A stretch of 64,000 bases of DNA. It comes from Gymnopilus junonius (taxonomy: Eukaryota; Basidiomycota; Agaricomycetes; Agaricales; Galerinaceae). The notes beneath the pieces were generated by a model. That model searched no databases. It had not been told where the DNA came from and saw nothing but the letters and a program-made list of their open reading frames with translations. The stretch lies in the NCBI GenBank assembly GCA_015501075.1, contig JADNYJ010000081.1, positions 113,873 to 177,872 of the forward strand. Direction: 5' to 3'. The translations under genes were made by a program, and so were the position numbers. Of this stretch, positions 21,632 through 34,232 are shown piece after piece. Position 1 is the first letter of the stretch; the number at the start of each line of letters is the position of its first letter.

Positions 21632-22927
21632 ATGGGCATCCTTTATCCAGGTAACCTCATTTCAAATTTCTGATTTTCATCTTCACTGAAAGCATTTTTG
21701 CATGCAGACAATATCAACCAAGCTAATCACATCAACAGCTTGCCAGCGATATTGCGCAACTCCAAACTCAGATCAAGGAAGATGTGGATGACCAAGAACC
21801 CAGACGAATGAGCCTTGGTGATCCTCGACAAATTGGCCAAGAAACGTGGTTATAAGACTCTCGATGAATATCTCAAAGCTGCGGAGGATATGCTGAGCCC
21901 TGAAGACAGACAGAAATACCTCGACCTGAAGAAAGAGTTTGAGAATAAGGATTTGGGTGTCGACATTAGCCTCAAAATCGGCGTTGGCCTTGCCGGTCTT
22001 GGATTCCTCAGTGGACGATCAGGTTAGTGGCTTGTCCGTGATTGAGACTCTAATCATAACTGACATTTTCAAATAATTTAATAAGCCACCGTTGTATCCC
22101 TTCTCTTCAATCGTAACTTGATCACAGTTTCCTTGCGTGCCATTGGAGTCGGACTGGTCAGAATGCTCAGATGTACGTTGCATATTAAGCAACAGTTTCG
22201 ACTCATTACTGACACAAATCCCACTCTTAGCGAGTATAAATGACGGAATTGCCCTCATTCGCGGCGGAATGAATATCTTGCGGGCAACTCTGAAAGGCCA
22301 AGCCCTTGCTGGAAAAGTAGCCCGTGTAGCTAGAGGCCTCAGAGTTGCAGGGAAGGTCCTTACATATCTTGGCTTTGCATTCGATCTCATTACTCTAATT
22401 TACGATGCCGTAACTGGGGAGGAGCAGAGGGAGGAATTCAGAGAGTGAGAGCAAACATTTAATTCTTCGTTAACAAACCCTCACTCACCATTTTCGATCA
22501 CTTACTCCAGAGCAATCAAAGAACTTTGTGTCCGTCGCTTCACCGTCAAGGAGATTCAGCAATACACTCACATCACTTTGTCATTTGAAAGCGATGCCAA
22601 AGCCATTATAGACCTTGCCGACAGCCTTCAAGATTTGGTCGATGATGGAACGATAGACCAAGCAGTCGCAGATGCAAAGGTTGCAAAGAAGATGAACGAC
22701 TTGGAGCCAAAGCTGTCATCGGTGGGTATATTCCACTGTTTATACTCACATTTATACTTAACAATATGCTGCAGGCTATTGACGCAGTGGACGATGAGTC
22801 TGTATGGAAAATTTTGTCGTTGCAAGATGCGGAGTCCAAGATCACATGGACTGATGAAGACCCGAACCTGTCTGAGATTCTCCACATTATTGATGAGGAA
22901 ATTGACAAAGACGAGAAGAACTTGTGA
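21632..22927 (+). CDS. Membrane protein with hydrophobic Gly-rich hairpin; possible frameshifts near the N-terminus
   Basis: The exons read MGILYP-DNINQANHIN, KKRGYKTLDEYLKAAEDML, a hydrophobic segment (LKIGVGLAGLGFLSG), SLRAIGVGLVRML, INDGIALIRGGMNILRATL, GLRVAGKVLTYLGFAFDLIT, then a helical charged tail ending DEEIDKDEKNL. Introns at 22022, 22170, 22446 and 22724 all have GT-AG ends and correct phase. In exon 2 the frame of best similarity to the neighbouring gene shifts twice (after NSLP and after EPRRMSL), and the continuous frame hits TGA near 21810. This copy therefore either has small indels or the assembly does. It is probably an integral membrane or membrane-inserting protein. I do not recognise a characterised family. 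It is paralogous to the divergent neighbour. Confidence 0.55.
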
Positions 22928-23215
22928 AGGACCAACATCATAATGACACGACTCGGAATAGGGTACCTGTAGTAAATAAATGCCCCTCTTATGCAATTTT
23001 TCTTCAAGAAATCGCCCTATGCTTTGTATGTAATTAACTCAATACTTGCAGGAGTTTAAAAATTGTATGATATTCGCATTATATTCTTTTGGAGTCGCCC
23101 TGGAAAAATCATCCTCCTTATCGTGTAAGGAGATCACCGGTGTCGATCCCATTGATATGGAACTGACAACTGCATAAGGATCTTCCACATTCGCCCTCTT
23201 CTGACCACGCGTTAC

Positions 23216-23783
23216 ATGCTACCACCACCATCACGCACCTCCATACACGAGGTACACATTTCCACGAAGAAATCACGCCATAAAAGCTCTTATCTGGAAG
23301 AATCTCTCCGACGGCCACCTCTTCCTATTGTTGCTTCTCCTCATCCCAATACCAAAAGCCTCATCTTCGACCTCCATACCCAAAGATACTGCATACGTTT
23401 CAGAACCTGTCCTAAAACACAGCAGCAAATCACGGCATTTGGAAGGGTACGGCGTATGTTCTCTTCGCCTCTCCTTTCTGTCCCATCTTTGGCGCACTTC
23501 CTGATCTTCTACTCCCCACAGGTCGAGGACGACGGCCTCAGTTACCTTCTCGCCTTACCCGTCACGCTGACCTTCAGCGGCATCCATTGCATGCGTGGTA
23601 TTTCCATTTCCATCCCTTCAGGAACGCTGGCTGTGGAGGATTTCAGCGGTCCTCATTTCTGGTTTACCAGTCGCAATAGTGACCTTTTCGGCGTTTATCA
23701 ATGGCGGTGAAGATGGATACAGTTCGAGGCATGCTGAGGTTCTCGACAAGTTGATCGATGTGTTTTTGATGACTGACTTGTGA
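23216..23783 (+). CDS. Hypothetical protein, part of a block repeated at 35.35 kb
   Basis: The best-supported coding part is 23595-23783. It ends with AFINGGEDGYSSRHAEVLDK and LIDVFLMTDL. The copy at 35412 keeps the same frame (MFIDGGDDGYSSRLTEFLDN), with many third-position changes, which suggests real coding constraint. Upstream, 23216-23600 has an open frame containing a possible GT-AG intron (about 23457-23520), but how it connects is unclear. No family is recognised and no signal peptide or TM segment is evident. Confidence 0.35.
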
Positions 23784-24213
23784 TTATATATCAGCTTAAC
23801 GGCTTCTTCTCATCCGTCCTTCCATTGGTCTTTGTGCATTATGTGCAAGCGCATATGTCAGTTTCGAACTGTACGACTTATATTTAAGATTTCTAAATGG
23901 ATTAGCTTGACTGTTGGTTCTCGTTCATCCTTTCATTCTTCGTGCCTGATGTCTAAGCGTGTTTGCAGATAACAAACTGGACGTATGTTATATGACTATC
24001 CATGTAAGTAATCCTATCTAATTTTAGGGTGTATATGGGTCTGAAAAGCAAGAACAGCATAATAGATCTTTGCCTGGAACATAACAATGGAAAGCTAAAA
24101 GGTAAAAGTACATAGGGATACCCAAAGAAAAGCACCCAAACGCAACCCCAGATGACAGAAGACCTGGGATCATGAGTCGCAGAAAGGACTTGTGGCGTAG
24201 ACGAGGACCCGAT

Positions 24214-24897
24214 TCAAGATTCAGGCTCGTCATCTTCGACTGGAGTCATAGATAACACCCTGGCTCTCTCACTCGCTTCTCTCGTTACGTCATCCAAGCC
24301 CTTTGTCTGTTTTATCATGATTTTTAGGTCTTCGGTGCTAGGTTGTCCTACCATGGGCGTGTTTGATTCAGGGGTGCAGGAATGTGATGGACTGCTGGCG
24401 TAGGGCGCATTGTTTAATGCAGGAGTGGCTTTCGCCTTCTTGGCAGATGCAGCGGGTGAAAGAAGACGTAAGAGATGATTCCTCGCTGAGGCGAAGAACG
24501 TCAGAGACTTGGAGGTTGGCAGGCTGCCCATGGAACGAGTCGCGTCTGGCCAGACTAATCTTGGCTCATCATTGTATAGAGGGCCACGCCTCGTCGGCAT
24601 CAATGTCTGCATCGATAACTGACTAGGGCTGTCAGGTAACCCGGGAAGCTGCTTTGCAGAAATTTTAGGGGCCAGGCTGCTTGCCACGGATTCCATTATG
24701 GCCTTGTCGACAGTCGCAAAGGGAGAAACAGGTGTCTCGGTTGCGGTTGGGTTAGAGGGAGCGGCGACAATTTCGATTTCAGTGGTAGGGCCGGATATGA
24801 CTTCTGCTGAATTGGAGTTGGTAGTCGAGGGGTAAGATACATCATCGACCTGCGCAGATGTAGGAAAGGGCAATGGAATCGAGCTATCTTGGGCCAT
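24214..24897 (-). CDS. Hypothetical disordered Ser/Pro/Thr-rich protein (227 aa)
   Basis: This is a single-exon frame from ATG 24897 to the stop at 24214. The N-terminal 85 residues are Ser/Thr/Pro-rich and acidic. The middle has LPGLPDSPSQLSMQTLMP and PRLVWPDATRSMGSLPTSK, both conserved in the decayed copy at 36020-36400. A basic patch (SAKKAKAT) follows, and a charged helix with EDLKIMIKQTKGLDDVTREA and a DDEPES tail ends the protein. It is likely intrinsically disordered. Function unknown. It is convergent with the hypothetical gene upstream, and the two travel together in both copies of the block. Confidence 0.55.
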   Translation of the reverse strand: MAQDSSIPLPFPTSAQVDDVSYPSTTNSNSAEVISGPTTEIEIVAAPSNPTATETPVSPFATVDKAIMESVASSLAPKISAKQLPGLPDSPSQLSMQTLMPTRRGPLYNDEPRLVWPDATRSMGSLPTSKSLTFFASARNHLLRLLSPAASAKKAKATPALNNAPYASSPSHSCTPESNTPMVGQPSTEDLKIMIKQTKGLDDVTREASERARVLSMTPVEDDEPES

Positions 24898-26490
24898 AGT
24901 TCAAGGAATAGACAGGAAATGACGGAGGGCCAAGGTCTGAATGTCGTTGTGAGGGAAAATTTATCTTCAACATTTCTTGTGAGAGGAGTATTTATGTATA
25001 TCGTGAGGAGGCATTGAACCCTGCAACCATGAGGCCGTACTGGCTGTATGTTAGCGACATTGAAATTTTACTGAATGACAGCAGTGTGGACTCCGTTGAC
25101 AGTTCTTGCCCAAGATTGGTAGACATCATCCAGAATGGTATAACACGTAGATTTTCCGAATGTTGCTTACCAACTGAAATTATTTAAGTTCTCAAAGTCG
25201 TAGAGACAGTGTTTTGGATCTGCAATTCCATTAAGAAGGAAGTGGTCATAGATAACAAATGTATCTATGATCACTTGCTTCTTAACAGAATCAAAACCTT
25301 GAAGGTTTCGAACGGGGCCGTGGTTAGATATTTAAATTTATCAGGGTCTATTTGTGCTATTTGATCGAAGGTTGAGAAGCATAGCATGCGACTTGGCGGC
25401 AACGCGTCAGTGGCGGGTCCAATTCGGAGGCCTCTAAATTATTTAGTTCTTCTAATAAGATTTTTGGAGAACTTGTATGACTAGAATGCATGGAACAAGT
25501 AGTTGAAGTAAATGAGGTTTAAGATAATAGGTGAGAGAAAAAGTCGAGCTGCCTATGGGTGACCTGGCGTAGATAGTGGCCAAAAGACGAATTCTCATGG
25601 ATGTCATGGAGAATTCCGAACGCCCGTTTGGTAATTCCTGTAAAGTACAGACGACTCAACCGGGCTAGGGCAGTAGAATACGAGATCTATTCATCCTCCA
25701 GGGTCAGCTACACTAATAATATTTTGTGTCAAATCCAATATATTTATTTTTCTCATGACATTCAAGGCCTCACCTCTGGTCAAAATGCAGGAAACGGGAG
25801 CAAAAAGGTTTCGAAGAAAGTGAAGATACATCCAGATCTCCACGTGACTCACATCAACGACGCGCGTCGCAGTCGGACGTGGACGGAAATTGGAATTCAA
25901 GTTTCGACTCCATGCAACCTATCCAGCCCCACTCCTACTGCCAACACTACTATCCCGTAGAATTTCGTCAATAAACTGGTGTTGATGACCTCAAAGAAGT
26001 TCTCGCTCTTGATGAAGCTAATGTGGCAAGCGTCACCGGAACATAATGAAGATTTGGAGGAGGAGAAGTGGGCTACGATAAATCATAAGGGGTAGAAGTA
26101 CAAATTCGATATGTATGGTCCTTGGTGTGTAGCATTTCGACTGCGAGTCTTCTGTCTCTCTCACCTTTGCCACCCACGTAGTTGCACATCATGGAATATA
26201 TGGTCGTATGTGTAGGGGAGTCCTGCCCAGTGGCGATATTCTCGTATCACAGACGAAGCGCGGAAAGGAAAGGAACTACATACGACATTCCAAGTCGCGG
26301 TCCAGATCTGACCATCATATTAGACGGAAATACGAAGACACCGAAAAAGTGGGCGGATCGTGAGCTTGGGTGAATTGGAAGCCAGTCGTTTAGAATCTTT
26401 GGATGGAGTCCATCGTCTCACTTCCGCTATGCAACCGATGTTCCTCATTGAGAGGAATATGATAGGTATTGTATGCTGAATATGTGCGGG
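24898..26490. other. Gene-poor stretch
   Basis: A plus-strand frame at 25601-25960 (119 codons, Lys/Arg-rich in its second half) and one at 26182-26373 are the only sizeable candidates. Neither shows a family motif, conserved copy or convincing splice partners. No repeat ends recognised. Confidence 0.4.
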
Positions 26491-26491
26491 T

Positions 26492-27015
26492 CTAAGCTAA
26501 ATGCTGAAATAATACTCTAAACTTTAGGTCCCCGAATGGACTACCCGTACCCAGCGCCTCTACAGGAATAGCACCCCATACCACACCTCCATACGCGTAC
26601 TCGACAACTGCATAACTCCAGTCCGAATCATCAAACCCAGGCGCCTGGAATCCATTTAAGAACACCGTCGTATACCTCCACGTATCATCCGGGACCACAG
26701 ACGCGTATGGACCACACCCGTTACTCTCCAGCATCAGCTGAATCAAGGCGATAAGCCCTGCTTGTAGACACGTGTTGGTGGCATTCACGGCTAGCACTAT
26801 TTCAGAAGCAGCTGGGGACATTTGGACGTTGTAGATATTGGCTTCTTGCCATTCCGAACTAGACCCAACGTGGTTGCCTTGAACGTATAAGTCATACTCG
26901 TTGTCAGCAGATAGGATGATGAACGCAGAGGAAGCTGCAGTCTTACGCGGCCCAAAACGCCTTCTCACAATCCTCCGGTTCTTGTCCTTCGCCTTCGGCG
27001 CCTCGAAATTAGGTA
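26492..27015 (-). pseudogene. Secreted galactose-binding-like protein gene, 5' exons missing
   Basis: The frame reads RKTAASSAFIILSADNEYDL, YVQGNHVGSSSEW, then IVLAVNATNTCLQAGLIALI, a WRYTTVFLNGFQAPGFDDSD segment, and a final WGAIPVEALG before the stop near 26492. The motif order (DNEYDLYVQG, AVNATN, PGFDDSDW) is that of carbohydrate-binding beta-sandwich modules common in fungal secreted proteins. The usual N-terminal signal peptide and first sandwich strands (seen in the fragment at 13495-13790) are absent upstream. An acceptor-like CTAATTTCGAG precedes the coding part at about 27015, so the upstream exon appears lost. Name inferred from pattern only. Confidence 0.5.
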
Positions 27016-30000
27016 CTCAGCTCATCACAATTGAATACATTACTCGTCTTGCTCAGGGAGTCCATGCATCTAGACTGCAATAGCCTTGTCATCCAGCAGA
27101 CTCCGCGCCGGAGAATGTTGTTGGGCTTTTTTTTTCGGGGCATGGCCAGGATTCTTTTTACTCGTGACTCCGGGGTACGTATGCTAAGGTCCAAGGTACT
27201 CGCCATTACATACTCATGCCAAACTATTCCAGAAATTCGAATTGACTGACCACTGAGCACACGAACGTGGATTGGGTCTCTCAGACGTACCCGACTTGTT
27301 CGCATAAGGAAGGCTGCTCGAGTCTTTGGATATGGTCCTCAGTATGAGGATGATCATTGACGGTATAGATAAGGCACTGTCGCATCGAAAATAAACCCTG
27401 GGTCAGGAATAAGACCAGCATGACTCTTTCGAGCAGCGGATAGTTCCTGCGTACGCGGTTATTGTGTTATTAACCCAATGGACCATTTCGACATTGAAAG
27501 GAACTGAGGGTTGGAACCTTAAGAAGCCTGAACGGCTCGAAGTGAGTGAGTAATTTACCTAAATTTGAGAAGGGAAGCTAGCCAGTACTAAGGGGATTAC
27601 TCTTCATGCCGATTGTTCGAGAAGGAATTTTGAACAACTTTTGTCTGCTTTACAGCCAGGTGTAGATGTGAATTGGTGACACCGACTTAATCATCCGGTA
27701 CAGGTCCTCTTCACGACGTGGAGCTAGGGTTGATCCATGAACACGGATACCAGCAACGGTTCCTATTACCGATACCCAATCCAAACTCGTAAAATTATGA
27801 AAATCTTACGAAAATATACCAGAAAACAAAACATAGTGGTTGAAATCGTTCATCACATAGCGAACTGAGAAGCCGTAACCTCTCAGGAAAGTGTGCATAG
27901 GACGAATTTCAGAGTGTCTGGTAAGGCTTATGATCCACATTGCGCAATTTACATAGGCGACTTCATAAACAACGAACCAAATGGTGGTTTTGTGTCGAAT
28001 TAGACACCAGCTTGGTATCCTTTAATAGAAAGGATAGATATGATTGGTTCGGAAGCCGGTCCACCGATATTCGTTCCGTACCCAGGTGTGAGCGGGGTGA
28101 TGTGTTCAAAAGATCCGAATTGCTTCGAGAGACATGCGACATAGCTTGACGGACATTAAAGAAAGAAGCAGACAAATGTGATGTAGGAACCCAGGCTCTG
28201 AGACACGAGACGATGGCTAGCGGAAAATGTTTTTTTTTTGCACACACAATTGGAATGGCTCCACAAAGAACATACACGGCAAGGATACACAGAAAAGACC
28301 AAATTTACGGCCTATCCCAGACACATTAATTGAGATAATTCATTTGAGTACGCCATCCTGAGCTTCAGAAAGGCGTTGCGAGTCATACGCTATGTATGAT
28401 GTTAGCTGTGGGACATGACATATCCATGTACCGCAATCTATCATCACCAGCCCAGAGTTAATGGGCATTCTGCAGGAAGAACTCTCCTGAGCAAGTGAGT
28501 TTCGACATGAAAGAAATGCGCGTGCCTTGGAGCAAGATACTTGGTAATATATCATTGCCTACCATCCGATCTCTGCTCCTTGAGAGAATCATCCCTCAAC
28601 GTCAGCAAACGGCCGACTATCTCCCTCTTCATAGCCTTGGGATATCTCTCGTGCACAGTCCTCCCGTTTTGGCCAATGCTTTGGAGCATTAAACCCTAAA
28701 CTGCGTGACAAACAGTATGGGATTTCGTGAGTGGGTGAGAGTTCCGCAATGGCCCCATGGAACGTACCACGAGAGACTGAAGTCGAGGCAAGGAGTTTGG
28801 AATCATAATGAGTAGGGGACTTTCTTTCTACCTTCTGAAGATCCCAAGTCGATTGAGCGATGAGCAATGTGCTGGGTAGTGCACGCCAGGAGGCGTTGAC
28901 CATCGATCAAGTAAACATTGCCACAAGTTTACACTGTCGCAATGCGCAGCCCCTGCGAGAAATGCCTAGACCCAGGCTCGCCTCGTGCAGAGTAAATATA
29001 AATATTCTTTTCACCTCTTCTTTGCTATCCATGAGTAAGTCGTATTCGAGACTCAGATGTACCAACGGAGTCAGGTTGTACCGTTACTGCCGGTCAAATA
29101 TTTTAATTTCTTAATTATAGGAATGAAGTCTCTGCGCTGAGAAAACGTCCGACCTAGGTCTAACGGTCGAAAGTTATGTAGAATATTATACACTTCGAAG
29201 CGTTGACTGGGGCGTTATCAATTCCTTTACTCAGGAACCAGAGATAAGTATTAGCCCATGATCTCCATTACGAGCTGAAGAATAGCCGTCCTTTATGTCA
29301 TATAGGCAGCCATATTCCCATAGTTTCTGTGGCTGGTACTCACTTCTGGATCCATAATTCGGGCTATGTGATAATGAAGTTATGGCTCATTTCTAAAACA
29401 TGCCCTTGAGATTATTCCCGGCTTGTGATGCTTCTTAAAAAGCGAATCCGAGGAGTCGCTTTCGCTATATTTCGGAACGTCTTCGGGGCGGAATTGAGTA
29501 TATTGACAGGTGATTTAGAGACGTTTTTGGCCTCTGTGGCTCACGATCACATTGTTTTTGTCCACTTACAGTGCCCTACTGCTCCGTGAACGTCGCGATT
29601 TAACCGAAACTACGGATACCTTGCGCACATGACAAGGCTGCATTCATGTCAAACAAGAAAACATACCCAACAATAATTCTGGAGAACGACACATCTGACA
29701 TTCAAATTGCGCGACCTGTCCACTCAGCCCTCTTAACTCCTCTTCGGACATCTATAACATAGTATATGGGATTATACTACCCTTATATTTTGATGGGTGT
29801 GACTGTCTTCCGTGCCATGGTTAGCGCTCGCCTGGTATTGGACTTGAAAGTGAAATGCGGTAATCTGTACGTCCTACAGACGAAATTGCACTTTGGCCAT
29901 CTCATCTCACCGTCGTTCTGCAGTAAACTTCCGAAGATAGGTACACGCTGTGTCCCTTCCAAATTCCCCACGACCTGCCAATTAGCTCCACTCTTCCCGA

Positions 30001-30845
30001 AGTCACTGTGCCTATTTTATTTTGGGTCGGACGCTCACGGTCGCTCACTAAATACCTGAATGGCATCATTCGATCCAGATTCCTTTAATTCGCATCTGGA
30101 TACTGTGGATTTAATGTATGTTCTCGCTATCTTGTTTAAAATCCTCTGAAAATCCTCGAAAATATCGCGTGGGTTACAAATCAAAATTAATTGGCGGATG
30201 GCCGTCAAGTTATCGTACGTATTTGGAATAGTATTCCAAACATATCTGAGACAAGAGTGATCGATTTTGTTGATCCTTGAACAGGAACAACACAGTGCCG
30301 AGCTGAACAATGGTTCCGAGTGGTTCTTCGTCAGCATTGTGTCCTTCTCTACCTAGATTCATTGGGATCCGTAGGACACTTGTAAATCTAGAGCAGCCTT
30401 GACCTCCCGTTTGTCTCATCATACAGGCAGATATTGTCCAGGCCTCTTTCTGCAATCTCGCACGACATAGAACCGCAAGAATTCCTCTTTTTTTATCTGA
30501 AAAACACACGCAGACATCTTTCTATTCGCTACAACAGAGTCTGCCGTCACATCGTCCACGGATTACACTCGCAGATGGTAGAATAAATCGATTCTTGTCA
30601 CCGTCTCCTGTTGTTTCGAGTAGACAGCGTGGTGAGTTGCCCTATAAAGATCGCCTTCTGATTATTCTTGGACGTCATTTAATCTTCGTCCGCTCAAGCA
30701 CCATTTTACTTTTAATACTCATTTGGAGGGCTAGCCAAGATGTTGAATAGAAATAGATGGAATTCACGCCATTTTCAAATAATTTTGCGTGTTTCCTGAC
30801 ATCCAAGGCGAGCTCGATGCGGAAATTACGCCCACACGAAAAGTT
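27016..30845. other. Gene-free stretch (3.8 kb)
   Basis: No open frame above about 105 codons, no family motif and no copy of any other segment of the window that I could recognise. A few frames (28589-28903 minus; 29766-30059 plus) have ordinary composition but no splice context. This is the longest apparently empty interval in the window. Confidence 0.45.
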
Positions 30846-30852
30846 TATAAAA
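30846..30852 (+). promoter_or_regulatory. TATA box of SSP copy 2
   Basis: TATAAAA lies 79 bp upstream of the ATG at 30925. This is the same spacing as in SSP copy 1 (82 bp) and copy 3 (74 bp). Confidence 0.55.
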
Positions 30853-30924
30853 GCTAACAACGTTTTTGAAGATATAACAACTGACAGCGTAGTCTTTTCA
30901 GCTCCAACCTTCTACTTCATCAAC

Positions 30925-31666
30925 ATGTTCGCTACTCGATTCTTCGTTCCATTCCTCGCCTTCACTGGTCTCGCTGTCTATGCCAGTCCTGTTGAAATCG
31001 AGAAGCGAGCTGCTGATGTATCCAGTGTGCTAAGCGTCATCAGTAACCTCCAAGGCTCGACCTCCACCATTCTTCCTCAGCTCAGTATGTTCATCAGAGC
31101 CTTAATGACGGATTCAAATTACTTACTTCCACTCCGTCTTACCTTTCCAGACAATCTCGTTTCGGAGAAGAAAGCAACTGCCGCATCCGTCACCCCTCTT
31201 ATTCAAGAGCTCATCAGTTCTCTTAACACCGCCAGCACCTCCTTGCATACCTTTGGCGCTGTTCGCAACACCGGAGGCACTCAACAGGATGTTGCAAATG
31301 CCTTTGCTCCTATCGCCTCGGTAAGCTATAACCTTCCTAGTACAGAATTTAAGCAACTTATCCGCATATTTAGGATATAGCTACTACCTTGGCCTCCGTG
31401 CAGGTAGTCGTCCCAGGCCTCTCTGGACTTTTGGGTGGACTTTTGGGCGGAATCCTTGTTGATGTTGACGTTGCTCTCAATGAAGTCCTTCTTGGCCTGG
31501 ATATTGTACTTGCCGGTGTTCTAGCGCTGGTCTCTGGATTGTAAGTAATTATCTACGGAAACCGATGGCAAGTTACTGACGATAGCATACCAGGTTGTTC
31601 GATGTAGCGGGCCTTCTCACGGGCCTTGGCTTCGCGCTCTCGATCCTTACTTTGGGTTTGTTGTAG
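30925..31666 (+). CDS. Small secreted protein, SSP family copy 2
   Basis: Four exons with the same intron positions and phases as copy 1 encode about 190 residues. The signal peptide is MFATRFFVPFLAFTGLAVYA, followed by SPVEIEKRAADV with a KR dibasic site. The Thr-rich helical middle (TPLIQELISSLNTAS) is kept, but it is the most diverged intact copy. Its third exon has a longer hydrophobic Gly/Leu run (LSGLLGGLLGGILVDV), and it ends LTLGLL. All frames are open and GT-AG sites intact, so it is probably functional. It is expected to be exported. The conserved hydrophobic tail suggests association with surfaces, lipids or itself. No function known to me. Confidence 0.8.
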
Positions 31667-34158
31667 ACCAAACTCCGACTTCAGTCGAACTTTGACGTTC
31701 TTCAGCGGCCGTTAAGGGCTTCTTCTTTCTTGAGTTTTTTCGTCGGGGAAACAAATACGTAAATCGAGGATAGTTATTAGCGAGATGTACACCCAGATCC
31801 TTTATGAAATCGACGATACAATTTTTGCGCAGTCGCCGTTTGAGTTATATGCGAATATTATTTATCGAACGGCCTTCAGGTGATTATCGGACCTCGTTAT
31901 CCGATTTCAACAAAGCCTGTTTTACGACTCTTGTGATACCTCTCGTACGAGATGAAGGTATGCCTGCATGCTTTCATTGGATGTACAAGGCTGCCTGAGA
32001 GCTGAAGATCGGTCATGAAGCCTATGCAAAGATCACTTCCGAGTTGATGGGGAGAAGATATACAACATCATCTTCGCGACCACTCTAGATATCACCGTAA
32101 AAGATGCAGAAAGTACATTTGATGAATATTTTTCCCGCTCAGCACATCGTTGCGACCTTTCGAGTAAGTCTAAGGATAAATAAACGATGAGGGAAAGCCC
32201 GATCATGATAACAATAAACAAGAGACCGTCACGACATTCGACAGCGCAGTTAGTAAGTACTTGGGCAGTACAGTCCGAGACGGTTCCACTTTGGAGGTTC
32301 GAATATTTCATCTGTGACCCTGAGAGAATGACTTCAAGAGACAAGAGGTACTGAAGGTGAGTACTGAGATCTTCAAGCTTCGGAGCGGCGAACATGAGAG
32401 ATCGAGGGATGAATTTGGAAGGGAACAACCAATGGTAGTTTCGGGCTTGCTACATGTGATCGGTCGTCGGTCCGACACTCCAGCCAATCAACGATCTCGG
32501 ACAGTCACGGAACGAACCTTGTCAACCTTGACAACCTCGACTACACACCCCTGAGTTGAGAGACACTGAATTTTAATGTGAACAACTTGATTTTAACTTT
32601 GGGATAGCTATATCTTGGGATATCAGACTAGGTGAGTACGGCCTATTGACGAAATCGGAAAGCCTTTGACAGATCGATACCATGACGCAGTGTTTCTTTA
32701 AGCTCACCCGTTGCAATGACCTGGTTTTGTCATATGCTGACCAATGACAATCATTCAGAGAATGAGTGAGCGGATTCTTCCTTGTCCCTCCGTATCGCCC
32801 CCTGTCGAACTAATAAATTGCGTCTGTCACCTTTCCCAGCCATAAGAGACCGCAGTCAGTGCTCTTTTATTTGAGGTAGAACCCCCCCACGGATCCATCC
32901 AATAGCATCTCGAAGATGAGTTGGAACGTACTCTGAAGCAAGTGGATCGGAATAGAACGTAAAGGCATCAGAGGTGGATTATTTTGACTTGAATTCGCAG
33001 GTCCCTTCAATATTCGATCATATCTGTTATCGCAAGTCCGAGACGTCACTTTCACCATACCCCTCAGTAGACGGAAATCGTCGATATCGGGTTTGGGGTT
33101 ACGCGGGGACCAGGATGTTTTCGCTGAGGTATATTCCCCCATAGCAATGGACATCTCGATATCAGCTTAATCACAGATAAGTTCGACGCATGGAGAGTTC
33201 CCGTCGATGTCAATCGGAAAAACTTATCCACCCCTCCAGGACCGCGCTTCAAGCTTCGAAATGTTGACTGTGAGATGCTTCTTGTCAGTTCACTCAAACT
33301 TCCTGCATAGTGCTCAGTCGCTTCACTGGTGTGACTTCATTCTCCTTGCATTTTTTATGTTCATGAGACAGAAATGACGATCTTTACATCTCACACTTGG
33401 CAGCTTGCCAGCATTTGATGAGCAATACAACGGTCTGCATCGCCCATAGTCTAAGTAAACCTTACTGTTTCATTCTCACTGTCACTTTTGATTGAATTAC
33501 CGTACATTTGTAGGGCAGACATCCCATCCCCTTTCCTCATCGTACGCCAAGAAGGTGCCCTGTAAGATTCTTCCTCCAGACTCTGTGCTTTGTTATTTCG
33601 GTAGGACCCCCACGATTACTCACTAAACATCATCATCATCGACCATAAGCAGTACTGAACTACTTCCGCCCATTCAATCATTCAGAGCGCACCTCAAATC
33701 AGTAACGCGTTCTGTTCCCGGGATAAATATGTGACAACGGAAGGTATGCATGGTGGTTAAGTATAGCACAGCGCTGAACCTGCGATATACAAGGATGGCG
33801 AAGATGTATCAGATCCTCCTCCACTAATAGTCTATGACATTCAAGCTTGGAAGTATGAGAACTCCTTGGCTTTGGGTACGGCGGAGGCTTACAGTATTAT
33901 TCCCAAAGGGCCAGACTGCGTCATCAAACCAAGAGCACGGTGAGATACTGTTCCAAGGTTATGTTATGAATATTTTCGGCTGCCTTTGACCACATCTTTT
34001 ATCGCTAGGTGCTGTACTCTACGCATGCACTTGTGGAGCCTGCCAAAGTCCTGGGAGGTGGAGAAGCTAACGTCATTTTTAGAGCTTTTCGCGCATTTTC
34101 CTAACGCTTTAGCGGATGCCACATTCACAGGAGGGGACCATCACTCTGTTAAGAAAAG
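31667..34158. other. Gene-free stretch between SSP copies 2 and 3
   Basis: The longest frame (32033-32428, minus) includes a possible TM segment (LLFIVIMIGLSLIVYLSLDL) after a Cys-containing stretch, and may be a relic of a membrane-protein gene. It has no start or splice support. Nothing else assignable. Confidence 0.4.
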
Positions 34159-34166
34159 TATAAAAC
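34159..34166 (+). promoter_or_regulatory. TATA box of SSP copy 3
   Basis: TATAAAAC lies 74 bp upstream of the ATG at 34233. The leader after it (TTCGACATCTAGCAACTGAAA) resembles that of copy 1. Confidence 0.6.
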
Positions 34167-34232
34167 CTGGACACGTCTGTTCGACATCTAGCAACTGAAA
34201 GTAAATCTTCAGCTCTAGTCCTCTACTTCAAT

